8,128 nucleotides of DNA from CAZSMK01 sp964608095 (GCA_964608095.1 CAZSMK010000118.1:1-8128); one strand, 5' to 3'. Counted from the stretch's first letter, positions 1-7,460 are shown. A program made the numbers and translations. Notes: generated by a model from the sequence alone, not told the origin.

Positions 1-258
1 TATGAGAGAATGGTATAATCCGTAATCGGTATCTTACAACAATAATGAGCACAACATTCAATCTTAAAACCGATTGTTTAGTCTAATTGTTTCCCGCAAC
101 ACTCCTATTTCGCGAATCGCTCACTCACGCGACAGTTCAGGTAAAACTATTCCCGCTCCTGCAAGACATTTTCGATTTTGGAATTTTTATTGGTATCATG
201 AAAGCAGTCCGGCTAAAATGGTTATTACTTTTGCGTCTCATATCCAGAGGAGGTTTAT
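1..258. other. Non-coding leader upstream of the glycosidase gene
   Basis: No convincing protein is encoded on either strand; the short open frames here have no domain-like composition and no ribosome binding site. A TATAAT hexamer lies at 14-19, but its -35 position would fall at or before the window edge and cannot be judged. Seven-base inverted arms AATCGGT (24-30) and ACCGATT (69-75) are separated by 38 bases and could be an operator or chance. The end of the preceding gene and the true promoter probably lie to the left of the window. Confidence 0.5.
248..253 (+). promoter_or_regulatory. Ribosome binding site of the glycosidase gene
   Basis: AGGAGG lies 5 bases before the ATG at 259. It is a full match to the anti-Shine-Dalgarno core and fixes the start, which is followed directly by a signal-peptide-like N-terminus. 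Confidence 0.85.
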
Positions 259-2748
259 ATGAGAAGGTACAGGTTACATCTGATTCTCTTTCTCTGCATG
301 GCGCCGCTCTTTATCCATGCAGATGACCAACCGCTTTCGCCTTTTGGCATCATGGGATTTTCATATTCTCATGCATACGCCGCCGGCTCAAATACGGTAT
401 GGAAAGACAGCGAGTCCCATCTTACGCTTTTTGAAACTACGGGTGCGGAATGGGCGCGACAGGATTTCTGGTGGTCTATCGTCGAACCGGAAAAGGATAC
501 ATGGAACTGGGAATATTTCGATAAAGCGATGCAGTCATACAAGAAACACGATATCAATCTTCTCGCCATTTTATGTTACGGCTCGAACTGGTACAAGGAT
601 GCACCGGTCACGGCAGAAGAACAGACTGAATTCGGCGAATATGTGTTCAAGATGGTAAGCCGTTATAAGGATATCTGCACCCATTGGGAAATATGGAACG
701 AGCCGAATATCCTTCCCTTCTGGGCGCCCAAACCGCGTGCAAAGGATTATGTGGAGTTACTCAAGATTTCATATACCCAGGCAAAAAGGGCTGACCCGGA
801 TTGCGTGGTGATCGGAGGCGTATTTGCGGGCGCGGATGACTATTTTTTGAGCGAAATGTACACGCATGGCGCTAAGGGATATTTCGATGTGCTCTCGTAT
901 CACACCTACGGCAACGAGCCGAAAGAGGAAGACCTCATAGCGCAGGTCGAAGACCTCAAGCGTGTTATGCGTCAAAACAACGATATGAAACCTATCTGGT
1001 GTACTGAGACGGGTATTTTCACGGGTCCCGGTGGCGTTACTGAACAAGAACAGGCTGAACGAAGCGTTAAAGAAACGATTACGCTTATCTCAGCGGGCGT
1101 GGAAAAAGTATTTCAACTTACGCTCAAAGATTGGTTCCAGGAGACTGAAGCAGTCGATGGAACTTCGTTCCGCGGGCTCTTTAAAGCCAATAGTACACCC
1201 AAAAAGTTTTTTCACGCCTTCAAAACCATGACAAACCTTCTAACCGATTCGTTCTATAAGGGACGAGTAGATATCCTCGAAGGGGTCCGGGGACATCTCT
1301 TCGAAACGCCGGAGGGAAATATTCTAATTCTCTGGGCAACAAACGAGCCCGTGGATAAGAAGGTCGATCTCGGGGTGAACTCCGTCATGCTGATACGCAT
1401 GGAAGGCGCCACTTCAAAGCTCGAGTCGGCGTCTGGCGTCTATGAACTCTCTATCACAGGTGAACCGATGTATCTACGAGGCATAAAGGAAAAGATTCAA
1501 TTTCTTGCAAATATTCAGTTCGAGGAGGGGAGTAACAAAATAAAATTCGGTGGCAAGTCGACTCTGAAAGTCGCGCTCGAAAATCCTCTGAAACGAGAGC
1601 TGAAGGGAAGTGTAAGTATAACAGTGCCGGAGGGCTTGACGGTAGATAAGAAATCGATACCGGTGAACCTATCTCCTCGGGGTAAGGGGATAGCCGATTT
1701 CGAGATACACACAACGGACAAAATCGGTCTCGGGACATATTATGCGAGTTTAACCTTCAAGTCCGATGACGCCTCTATAAACGAGGTTAGCGCTCATAAA
1801 GACATAGACGTTATGCCTCCTTTGAGCATTGAATTTGAACCCATACAAAGACTCGAGTCCCCTGAAGGCACGATCTCTTTTATGCTGAGTAACCATCTTG
1901 ACCGGGAAATCTCGGGCTCGATCACGCTCGATTCGAATGTGGCGGTTAAAGATGTGCCTTCAGAAATGACGCTCGCACCACAGGAGAGTAAGCGCGTATC
2001 ATTCAAGGTCAAAACCAGCGAGATCAAACCTGCAACACTCCATACGTTCGATGCTGCGTTTACCTCGGACAAGATCAAAACGTCCGATGAAATTCAGAAA
2101 CGTTTTCTCTTTGTACCCTACGTGACAGGGGAGATAACGATCGATGGCGACCTTTCGGAATGGAAGAATATGACAAAAAACATCACCTATGACATGCTCG
2201 AAGAGGTGGATTTCAATCCTAACCTGACAAAGGGCGAAGAGGACATTGCCGCAAACGGCTGGTTGGCGTATGATACGGATTTCCTTTACCTTGCCCTCGA
2301 GGTCAATGACGACGTTATCGACCTCCCGGAGTCTGTCACCATCTGGGACCACGATTCTCTCCAGGTAGCCATAGATGGTCTTCATGACGCACGTCCCGGA
2401 GATGCGTTCGACAACAAGAACGACTTCGAGTTTCAGATTGCGTTGTGGCGTAATGGAAAACTCTTCATCGATACAGGCCAATTTCCCCCGGGCAGGATCG
2501 AGAGCGTGGTGCAGGAGATACAAATGTCGATCACTAAATCATCCGATAACACTATGATTTATGAGATCGCCATCCCGGCGCCAATCCTGCTCCCATTGGA
2601 ACTTGAACCAGCTACAGTGTTCGGGTTCAATTTTATTATTAACGACAACGACGGTGCGGGACGAGAGGGCTGGCTTGAACTTCAGCCCGGAATCGGATGG
2701 GGAAAAGAACCCTACAACTATTACGGCGCTATTCTTGGAGAAAAATAG
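259..2748 (+). CDS. Secreted clan GH-A glycoside hydrolase (GH39/GH5-like) with Ig-like spacers and CBM9-like C-terminal module
   Basis: 829 residues. Residues 1-21 look like a Sec signal peptide: basic start, hydrophobic core, probable cleavage after A21 (FIHA|DDQ), so the enzyme is exported. Residues ~25-360 read as a (beta/alpha)8 barrel: WEIWNEPN (143-150) carries the probable acid/base E148 of clan GH-A, and CTETG (248-252) carries the probable nucleophile E250. Spacing of about 100 residues and the NEP motif fit GH39/GH5-type retaining enzymes. Residues ~412-518 and ~521-617 look like two beta-sandwich domains of NEW3/Ig type, with phrases such as VPEGLTVDKKSIPVNL. Residues ~622-829 resemble a CBM9/DOMON-like carbohydrate-binding fold: start ITIDGDLSEW, then LYLALEVND, DHDSLQVAIDG and an aromatic-rich end. 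Start ATG follows a strong AGGAGG. No partner gene is adjacent on the same strand within 200 bases. The substrate cannot be told from sequence: xylosidase, glucanase and other GH-A activities are all possible. The fold class is secure; the family number is inference. Confidence 0.88.
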   Translation: MRRYRLHLILFLCMAPLFIHADDQPLSPFGIMGFSYSHAYAAGSNTVWKDSESHLTLFETTGAEWARQDFWWSIVEPEKDTWNWEYFDKAMQSYKKHDINLLAILCYGSNWYKDAPVTAEEQTEFGEYVFKMVSRYKDICTHWEIWNEPNILPFWAPKPRAKDYVELLKISYTQAKRADPDCVVIGGVFAGADDYFLSEMYTHGAKGYFDVLSYHTYGNEPKEEDLIAQVEDLKRVMRQNNDMKPIWCTETGIFTGPGGVTEQEQAERSVKETITLISAGVEKVFQLTLKDWFQETEAVDGTSFRGLFKANSTPKKFFHAFKTMTNLLTDSFYKGRVDILEGVRGHLFETPEGNILILWATNEPVDKKVDLGVNSVMLIRMEGATSKLESASGVYELSITGEPMYLRGIKEKIQFLANIQFEEGSNKIKFGGKSTLKVALENPLKRELKGSVSITVPEGLTVDKKSIPVNLSPRGKGIADFEIHTTDKIGLGTYYASLTFKSDDASINEVSAHKDIDVMPPLSIEFEPIQRLESPEGTISFMLSNHLDREISGSITLDSNVAVKDVPSEMTLAPQESKRVSFKVKTSEIKPATLHTFDAAFTSDKIKTSDEIQKRFLFVPYVTGEITIDGDLSEWKNMTKNITYDMLEEVDFNPNLTKGEEDIAANGWLAYDTDFLYLALEVNDDVIDLPESVTIWDHDSLQVAIDGLHDARPGDAFDNKNDFEFQIALWRNGKLFIDTGQFPPGRIESVVQEIQMSITKSSDNTMIYEIAIPAPILLPLELEPATVFGFNFIINDNDGAGREGWLELQPGIGWGKEPYNYYGAILGEK

Positions 2749-2950
2749 AAAAAAGGTTGAGATTGCTTTATTGTCTTTTCCCTTTAATCCAATAGATGTC
2801 TGCCGTCTCGATCTGAATGTAAACTTATTCAATGACATTTCTTTAAAGTATTATGATAAAATTCTTTCTTTTTAGAACCCACTTTTACACAATGTATTTT
2901 ATCATATACAACAGCACGATACAAGATTGTCTCGAATTATAAAAGGAGCA

Positions 2951-2977
2951 ATGAGACCGGGGAAAGAACCATGTTAA
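2951..2977 (+). CDS. Possible 8-codon upstream ORF overlapping the cysK start
   Basis: The frame reads M-R-P-G-K-E-P-C then TAA, with its only cysteine codon immediately before the stop. It overlaps the first bases of cysK (ATG at 2971) in another frame. AAGGAG (2943-2948) precedes its ATG by only 2 bases, closer than is usual for efficient initiation. The same AAGGAG is 22 bases before the cysK ATG, too far to serve it directly, so coupling between the two frames is possible. A peptide this short arises easily by chance; this is a weak call. Confidence 0.2.
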   Translation: MRPGKEPC

Positions 2978-3858
2978 CGGATAATATACTCAATTTGATA
3001 GGTAACACACCGCTTGTGCGGCTCAGAAACGAGCGCGTTTTCGCGAAAGCCGAATATCTCAATCCGGGCGGGAGCATTAAAGACCGGGTGGCGCTTGCCA
3101 TGATCGAAGGGGGAGAACGTGATGGGAAACTTCGACCCGATTCCATCATCCTTGAACCCACGTCCGGGAACACAGGAATCGGGCTTGCCCTTGTCGGCAG
3201 GTTGAAAGGTTACAGGGTGCGGCTCGTGATGCCCGAAGGCATGAGCGAGGAACGAAAAAAGCTCATTAAGGCATTAGGTGCCGAACTGATAATGACACCG
3301 GACGAGGAAGGACTTGCCGGCGCGGTAAAAAAAGCCGAAGAGATGGCACGGCAAGACCCCAGAATCTTTGTCCCGCAACAATTCGAAAACCCTGATAATC
3401 CGCGCGTTCATTACGAGGAAACCGCGCACGAACTGTGGCGGCAGATGAACGGTGATATCGCCTGTTTTGTAGCCGGCGTGGGCAGCGGTGGAACATTGCA
3501 GGGTGTGGGTAAGTTTCTCAAAGAACAAAGAGGGGAAATCAAGGTCGTTGCGGTCGAACCAAAGAATGTCTCAGCCCTGCTCGGGCACGAACCCGGTTTG
3601 CACCAGATTCAGGGGATCGGCGACGGGTTTATACCCGGCGTCCTGAATGTCGCCCTCGTAGACGATGTCATCGAAGTGACCGATGAAGATGCGATCGAGA
3701 CTACACGCGAACTCGGGCGCGATTTTGGTTTGCTGGTTGGTATATCGTCTGGTGCGAACGTATGGGCGGCGCGCCAGCTGGCGAACAAGATGGACGGCAA
3801 TGTCGCAACCGTACTTCCTGACCGTGCCGAACGCTATTTCAGCACCGCCCTGCTATAA
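2971..3858 (+). CDS. cysK: Cysteine synthase A (O-acetylserine sulfhydrylase)
   Basis: 295 residues, fold-type II PLP enzyme that converts O-acetyl-L-serine and sulfide to L-cysteine and acetate in the cytoplasm. NPGGSIKDR (31-39) holds the Schiff-base lysine K37. PTSGNTG (63-69) is the substrate carboxylate loop, GVGSGGT (169-175) the PLP phosphate loop, HQIQGIGDGF (211-220) the active-site flap region, and GISSGA (257-262) supplies the serine contacting the pyridine nitrogen. These phrases match CysK better than CysM or cystathionine beta-synthase; there is no CBS domain. The protein ends at FSTALL, about 10-25 residues shorter than typical CysK, and the usual SGERY near the C-terminus reads RAERY (285-289). 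The N-terminal stretch before the lysine motif is also a few residues short. GGGGA at 2959-2963, 7 bases before the ATG, is a mediocre ribosome site. The 3' end faces ccsA with 6 bases between stops. No cysE is in view. Confidence 0.93.
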   Translation: MLTDNILNLIGNTPLVRLRNERVFAKAEYLNPGGSIKDRVALAMIEGGERDGKLRPDSIILEPTSGNTGIGLALVGRLKGYRVRLVMPEGMSEERKKLIKALGAELIMTPDEEGLAGAVKKAEEMARQDPRIFVPQQFENPDNPRVHYEETAHELWRQMNGDIACFVAGVGSGGTLQGVGKFLKEQRGEIKVVAVEPKNVSALLGHEPGLHQIQGIGDGFIPGVLNVALVDDVIEVTDEDAIETTRELGRDFGLLVGISSGANVWAARQLANKMDGNVATVLPDRAERYFSTALL

Positions 3859-3864
3859 ACCGTT

Positions 3865-5406
3865 TTATGCGTAGGTGTGGAGTCCGCCGCCGAAAATATG
3901 CAGATACGATACGCCGAACCAGGTGATCAGAACGGCAATGAATCCCACTATTGAAGCGATTGCGGTGACTTTACCCTTTTTTCCCATAATCAGCCGAAGG
4001 TGAAGAAAGCCTGCGTACACGAGCCAGGTTATAAGCGACCATGTCTCCTTCGGGTCCCAAGACCATGCTGCGCCCCATGCGGTATCAGCCCATACGGCGC
4101 CGGTCAGGATACCAATAGTCAGAAGCGGCCAACCGATCTGGATAAAGCGGTAGTTGAGTTCGTCGAGGAACGATTCCCGGGGTAACAAGCGCTGGACTTT
4201 TTGGGGAGCTATTGCACGACCAAGGAAGAGAAGGCTTACTATAAAAGCCAATCCGAACGCCGCGTAAGCAAGCATGCAGGTTATCACATGATAGGTAAGC
4301 CATGCGGAATTGAGCACCGCCATGAGGGGAACAATTCGCGAAAACGTCGGCGGCATCATGCTCAATACGACCAGGATTATGAAGGCAAGGAGCGCACTTA
4401 TTCCGCCTATGATACCTTTTCGATTGTATAGTTCGACAACCAGGGCGATGAGGACAACTGCGCCGGTGAAAAAAACAAGCGACTCGTACATGTTTGATAA
4501 AGGAACAAATCCCGCCAGTATCTGGCGTATAACGAAACCAGCGAGGTGTACCAGCAGCCCCAACAATGTCAAGACCATGGCGCTTGTATAAGTCGTGGGG
4601 GTTCGTTTGAGCAGGCACGCAAACCAGGCACAGGAAGCGATGAAGAATATGCCCAGCGCTATCCTGAAAGGATTTATACATGCGTAGAATGAATCGAGAT
4701 TCAAGCGCCATTCCGACGGATAAGCGGAATAGCGTCTTCGGGCTTCCTTTACGAATTCATCGACCGCTTTCCTTAATTCGCTCTCGTTCATATCCCCTCC
4801 GAAAAAATGTCTTAATCCTCTATGGAGCGCCATAATATTAAGGTCAGTACTGCCCTCTTGCCCGATTTTTTCAAAAGGGCTTTCCCATAACCGTTCTTGC
4901 GGTTCCTCCGGGGGTATAATTTTAAGCCTGGATTGCAACGCCATGAAACGCATTGCCCGCGAGTAGATCAAATACGCCTCTTCCCTGAGTTTTGCATGTT
5001 CACTTTGGTGAAAAAGCCGCTCCAGCTCTTCCCGCACATGGGGCGCAATGATGGTCTCGACACTCAAATATTTTTGGCGTAATGGCAAGTTCAACGCCTC
5101 TTTCATCTGGTTCATCTTAATGGGAATAAGTTCTTCCTTCTTCCACTGCTCGAATTCATACATCATGCTGAGCACTGCGTACGTGGGAGGGAACGACATT
5201 ATCTTTTTCCGTCCTGTTATATAGAACAACTCGTTTTGCGAGACGGAATCAATGGTAGTGATAACCCCTTCATATTGAACAGCCATCTTGCCAACACCGG
5301 CAGCCAAAAGCGATTCGGCTTTTTCCTGCATATCAGGTGACTGAGCGGCATAGAGCGCGCCAGTCAGAAAAAAAATGATCAATATCTTATAATGGATTCG
5401 GTTCAC
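3865..5406 (-). CDS. ccsA: Cytochrome c biogenesis protein CcsA/ResC with N-terminal extracytoplasmic domain
   Basis: 513 residues from a GTG start at 5406; a TTG at 5433 in the same frame adds 9 residues but has no ribosome site, whereas AAGGAG sits 10 bases before the GTG. A hydrophobic segment at ~8-20 looks like a signal peptide or anchor. Residues ~22-240 are a charged soluble region with a weak echo (VQYEGVITTIDSVSQNEL, then TGRKK) of the 'GRIKPLDTFAREVL...SGR' region known from large CcsA proteins of Bacteroidetes and PVC bacteria. Residues ~243-500 hold about eight membrane helices. The tryptophan-rich haem-handling motif WGAAWSWDPKETW is at 444-456. Candidate haem-ligand histidines are H373 (WLTYH), H469 (GFLHLR) and H510 (GLHTYA), matching the two periplasmic and one membrane histidine of CcsBA. 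With ResB it forms the System II synthetase that exports haem and attaches it to CXXCH apocytochromes. It is second in the resB-ccsA operon and overlaps resB by 20 bases, which suggests translational coupling. Confidence 0.93.
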   Translation of the reverse strand: MNRIHYKILIIFFLTGALYAAQSPDMQEKAESLLAAGVGKMAVQYEGVITTIDSVSQNELFYITGRKKIMSFPPTYAVLSMMYEFEQWKKEELIPIKMNQMKEALNLPLRQKYLSVETIIAPHVREELERLFHQSEHAKLREEAYLIYSRAMRFMALQSRLKIIPPEEPQERLWESPFEKIGQEGSTDLNIMALHRGLRHFFGGDMNESELRKAVDEFVKEARRRYSAYPSEWRLNLDSFYACINPFRIALGIFFIASCAWFACLLKRTPTTYTSAMVLTLLGLLVHLAGFVIRQILAGFVPLSNMYESLVFFTGAVVLIALVVELYNRKGIIGGISALLAFIILVVLSMMPPTFSRIVPLMAVLNSAWLTYHVITCMLAYAAFGLAFIVSLLFLGRAIAPQKVQRLLPRESFLDELNYRFIQIGWPLLTIGILTGAVWADTAWGAAWSWDPKETWSLITWLVYAGFLHLRLIMGKKGKVTAIASIVGFIAVLITWFGVSYLHIFGGGLHTYA

Positions 5407-7102
5407 TCTTGTTTTTCTCCTTGAGGAAATCAAATTTATCTATCGTGTGTTGCCAATGTCGCAAGATTGAGCGTGATGGGTTTCGGCACACGAGTGCAAG
5501 GTAAAGGGTTTGGGATGCACTATCAAATAATCCAGCAATACGATAATATGTGATAAAATAGATAAAAAAGGCTCCCGCGACAATGATAATGCCCCCCAAA
5601 AAAGTAAGCATAGTGGTGGGTTCTCGCGATATACCGAGCACGGTTGTGTACGCATGCACCGGTCTTAGCACTTTAACGCTGAACGCATCATCGCCGGTGA
5701 CAGCAGTTGTCGAGGGTGTAGTTTGATCGTTGTAATTCTCCAAAGGATAAAAAATTGCCTGTTGTTCATTAATACCGAGGCTATAGGTCCCGAGCTCTTG
5801 CTGGTCTGTGCGAGTCGAAACTTTTATAGTGACGCTGCTGCGGGTTACCGATGAGGCCGCATCATAGTCGAGAAATTCGAAATCGAACATATCACCGTCT
5901 CGTCCGCCGATGCCGCGAAACTCTTCGTTAAAAAAACACCAGCGTTCGCTTAAGGGTTCGGAATTTCGAGAGACCAAGATATGAACGGCGGGATTGTTGA
6001 ACTCCTCCGAGGCGGTATACACCCGCATGTCGGCATCCATCTTGAAATCAGGGACAAGGAGTGTCGGGGTAAAAGAATAGGCGCCGGCGGGCACTTCCAC
6101 TCGTCCGCTAAAGAGTACTTCTCTTTCTTCTTTGTCGTACCTTTCCATGCCTTCTATCTTCCATGCATCGTTTATGTTCACCCCTTTTACGGTTAAAAGC
6201 AATTTCCGTCCCGTTTCTTCCTCGGAGAATTGGACAGGGACGGGTATTCCCGGTGAAAGATCGACGGTAACGCTCTCACCCGGATATTCCCTTTTTTCGA
6301 GTTCAACAAGGTAACGGGCAACCGTGGGGTTACGATTGAAATCCACCTGGTGTATCTTGAATCCCTTGAATTTCAGAGGTGTGGTCATATCGATCGTATG
6401 GATTCTTTTCTTACCGGGCGGATCAACTTCAACTACCGAAGAATATGACTCGGGGATTTCACTTCCCGGATATTTCACTTCGTCGAAGTCAAGGCAGCGA
6501 AGAGAGAACCCGAGAGGGCGCTCCTTGTATTCCAGTTTGCCGGTTTCTTTATCTTCTACAGGTACGAGGAAATGATTCACTGTCTCTGTCTCAGCTACAA
6601 CAATTCTTCCGCGGGGAACAACATATCCCACCTGCATGAGTATGAAGCGGATTAGACCTGAGAACAAGATAAGGAGTATACCCATGTGGAGTATATAAGA
6701 ACCCATGCGATTAAGCACGCCTCGCTGAAGAAGGAATCCCTCGTTATCGCCGTAGGTGGCGTTGATCGGAAATAAACGGGGAAGTTCCTCGAGGGTTTTT
6801 TCTTTTTGCTCCTCAGGAACATGTGCGATGAAAGAGAACTTCTGACGTTTATAGAAATCGGGTGTACGAGGAGGTCTGGCATTCCTGAACTGCCGATAGA
6901 CTGAGGGAAAACGCCGGAGACTGCAAAAGAAGAGATTGAGCGCAAGGAGGCTAAAGAGCGCGGTGAAGAGCGGGGAACTGTATAATGAGGCAAACCCTTT
7001 TGCAGGCGAAGGTGCGAGCAGCGTTCCGTATGCGGAGAGAATTATAAGTAAGGCGATCAATACAATCGCCGTATATGGTGAAGATACAACTTTATAAACC
7101 AC
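5387..7102 (-). CDS. resB: Cytochrome c biogenesis protein ResB/Ccs1
   Basis: 571 residues, four predicted membrane helices at ~11-30, ~43-62, ~136-156 and ~497-519, with a large extracytoplasmic domain (~160-490) between helices 3 and 4. This is the ResB/Ccs1 topology, the partner of CcsA in System II cytochrome c maturation. H139 in SYILHMGILL sits where ResB/Ccs1 proteins keep a membrane haem-ligand histidine. The phrase TTPLKFKGFKIHQVDF (240-255) corresponds to the conserved 'nePL.y.Gy..yQ..f' ResB segment, and SREPTTMLTFLGG leads into the last helix as in the family. A hydrophilic tail of about 50 residues follows helix 4. The start is GTG at 7102 with AGGA 13 bases upstream, a weak site; the first helix begins almost at once, so little can be missing, and no better upstream start is visible. 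First gene of the resB-ccsA pair; its promoter should lie between 7103 and ~7200 but I see no clear -35/-10. Confidence 0.92.
   Translation of the reverse strand: MVYKVVSSPYTAIVLIALLIILSAYGTLLAPSPAKGFASLYSSPLFTALFSLLALNLFFCSLRRFPSVYRQFRNARPPRTPDFYKRQKFSFIAHVPEEQKEKTLEELPRLFPINATYGDNEGFLLQRGVLNRMGSYILHMGILLILFSGLIRFILMQVGYVVPRGRIVVAETETVNHFLVPVEDKETGKLEYKERPLGFSLRCLDFDEVKYPGSEIPESYSSVVEVDPPGKKRIHTIDMTTPLKFKGFKIHQVDFNRNPTVARYLVELEKREYPGESVTVDLSPGIPVPVQFSEEETGRKLLLTVKGVNINDAWKIEGMERYDKEEREVLFSGRVEVPAGAYSFTPTLLVPDFKMDADMRVYTASEEFNNPAVHILVSRNSEPLSERWCFFNEEFRGIGGRDGDMFDFEFLDYDAASSVTRSSVTIKVSTRTDQQELGTYSLGINEQQAIFYPLENYNDQTTPSTTAVTGDDAFSVKVLRPVHAYTTVLGISREPTTMLTFLGGIIIVAGAFFIYFITYYRIAGLFDSASQTLYLALVCRNPSRSILRHWQHTIDKFDFLKEKNKSEPNPL
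5417..5422 (-). promoter_or_regulatory. Ribosome binding site that sets the ccsA start
   Basis: On the minus strand AAGGAG lies inside the end of resB, 10 bases before the GTG at 5406. It favours that GTG over the upstream TTG at 5433, which has only AT-rich sequence before it. The resulting 20-base overlap with resB is typical of coupled genes. Confidence 0.65.
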
Positions 7103-7203
7103 GTGAATATAAATGTCCTGAGATAAAGTTTTCGTACAATGAATAAGATACTTAATCTTTTCACATACGGCGTTGCCGACTCAAGCTTTAGAAACTATCG
7201 GGG

Positions 7204-7320
7204 TCAAACCTCAATTCCGAGTTTCTTTGATAAGGACCATAATATATGGCGTTCGGGGAACACTCCCTCCAGCATCATTCTGAAGGGCTGATATATAAAT
7301 GATCTGACACCAAAAGTTTT
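7204..7320 (-). pseudogene. Possible C-terminal remnant of an unrecognised protein
   Basis: In the minus frame ending with TGA at 7204-7206, the last ~38 codons have a normal-looking protein composition: ...SFIYQPFRMMLEGVFPERH, then ILWSLSKKLGIEV and stop. Upstream of ~7320 the same frame enters the GC-rich repeat mosaic and becomes low complexity (alternating S and A residues), so the rest of any gene has been lost or replaced. A 24-codon peptide starting at the ATG 7276-7278 is an alternative. The family is not recognised. It lies on the same strand as resB, ~100 bases upstream of it. Confidence 0.3.
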
Positions 7321-7332
7321 TTCCTCTTTGCG

Positions 7333-7344
7333 GAGTAGGGTCGT
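7333..7344 (+). repeat. 12-base direct repeat, left copy
   Basis: GAGTAGGGTCGT, identical to 7399-7410. The two copies bracket the GC-rich element at 7351-7385. A diverged third copy (10 of 12) is at 7703-7714. The first and third copies are both preceded by GCG. Confidence 0.7.
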
Positions 7345-7350
7345 ACTTGC

Positions 7351-7385
7351 ACTCGCACTCGCACGCCTGAGCGTTCGCGCACTCG
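7351..7385 (+). repeat. GC-rich 35-base repeat, copy 1
   Basis: Matches 7583-7617 at 30 of 35 positions, starting ACTCGC and ending CGCGCACTCG. The central stem is partly degraded here, with six of eight pairs kept. It is bracketed by perfect 12-base direct repeats and followed by seven T residues at 7390-7396. Confidence 0.7.
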
Positions 7386-7398
7386 GTCGTTTTTTTCA

Positions 7399-7410
7399 GA
7401 GTAGGGTCGT
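7399..7410 (+). repeat. 12-base direct repeat, right copy
   Basis: GAGTAGGGTCGT, identical to 7333-7344. Its last seven bases are also the first seven bases of the left arm of the palindrome at 7404-7426. Confidence 0.7.
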
Positions 7411-7426
7411 TCGGCCCGAACGACCC
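7404..7426. repeat. 23-base palindrome, copy 1
   Basis: Arms GGGTCGTTCGG (7404-7414) and CCGAACGACCC (7416-7426) are perfectly complementary around a single central C. The centre recurs at 7709-7729. With essentially no loop it is better suited to cruciform formation or to binding a symmetric protein than to an RNA hairpin, and no T-run follows it. Confidence 0.8.
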
Positions 7427-7460
7427 CCGGCGAAAGATTAAAACAAATATCATTTTTTTG

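Noticed and set aside
87..326. Short open frames before the glycosidase
   Set aside because: They overlap the glycosidase start and its Shine-Dalgarno, have no ribosome site of their own and look random in composition.
1999..2523. 174-codon open frame opposite the glycosidase
   Set aside because: It is antisense to the CBM9-like module, has no ribosome site and no recognisable domain; overlap with a well-supported gene explains it.
2829..2910. Promoter for cysK
   Set aside because: TATGAT at 2852-2857 lacks a good -35, and TTTACA (2884-2889) with TATACA (2905-2910) has a 15-base spacer. In DNA this AT-rich neither is convincing.
3851..3871. Bidirectional terminator between cysK and ccsA
   Set aside because: The only dyad (ATAAA ccgt TTTAT) has five A/T pairs and spans both stop codons; too weak to call. 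Where the two converging transcripts end is not visible.
4085..4711. 208-codon plus-length open frame on the minus strand inside ccsA
   Set aside because: It lies on the same strand as ccsA but in another frame, over strongly supported CcsA membrane helices and the WGAAWSWD motif. Its composition (many C, H, R, P) is typical of an out-of-frame shadow.
7404..7426. Rho-independent terminator at the palindrome
   Set aside because: There is a one-base centre and no T-run on either strand immediately after it. The second copy at 7709-7729 also lacks a T-run.
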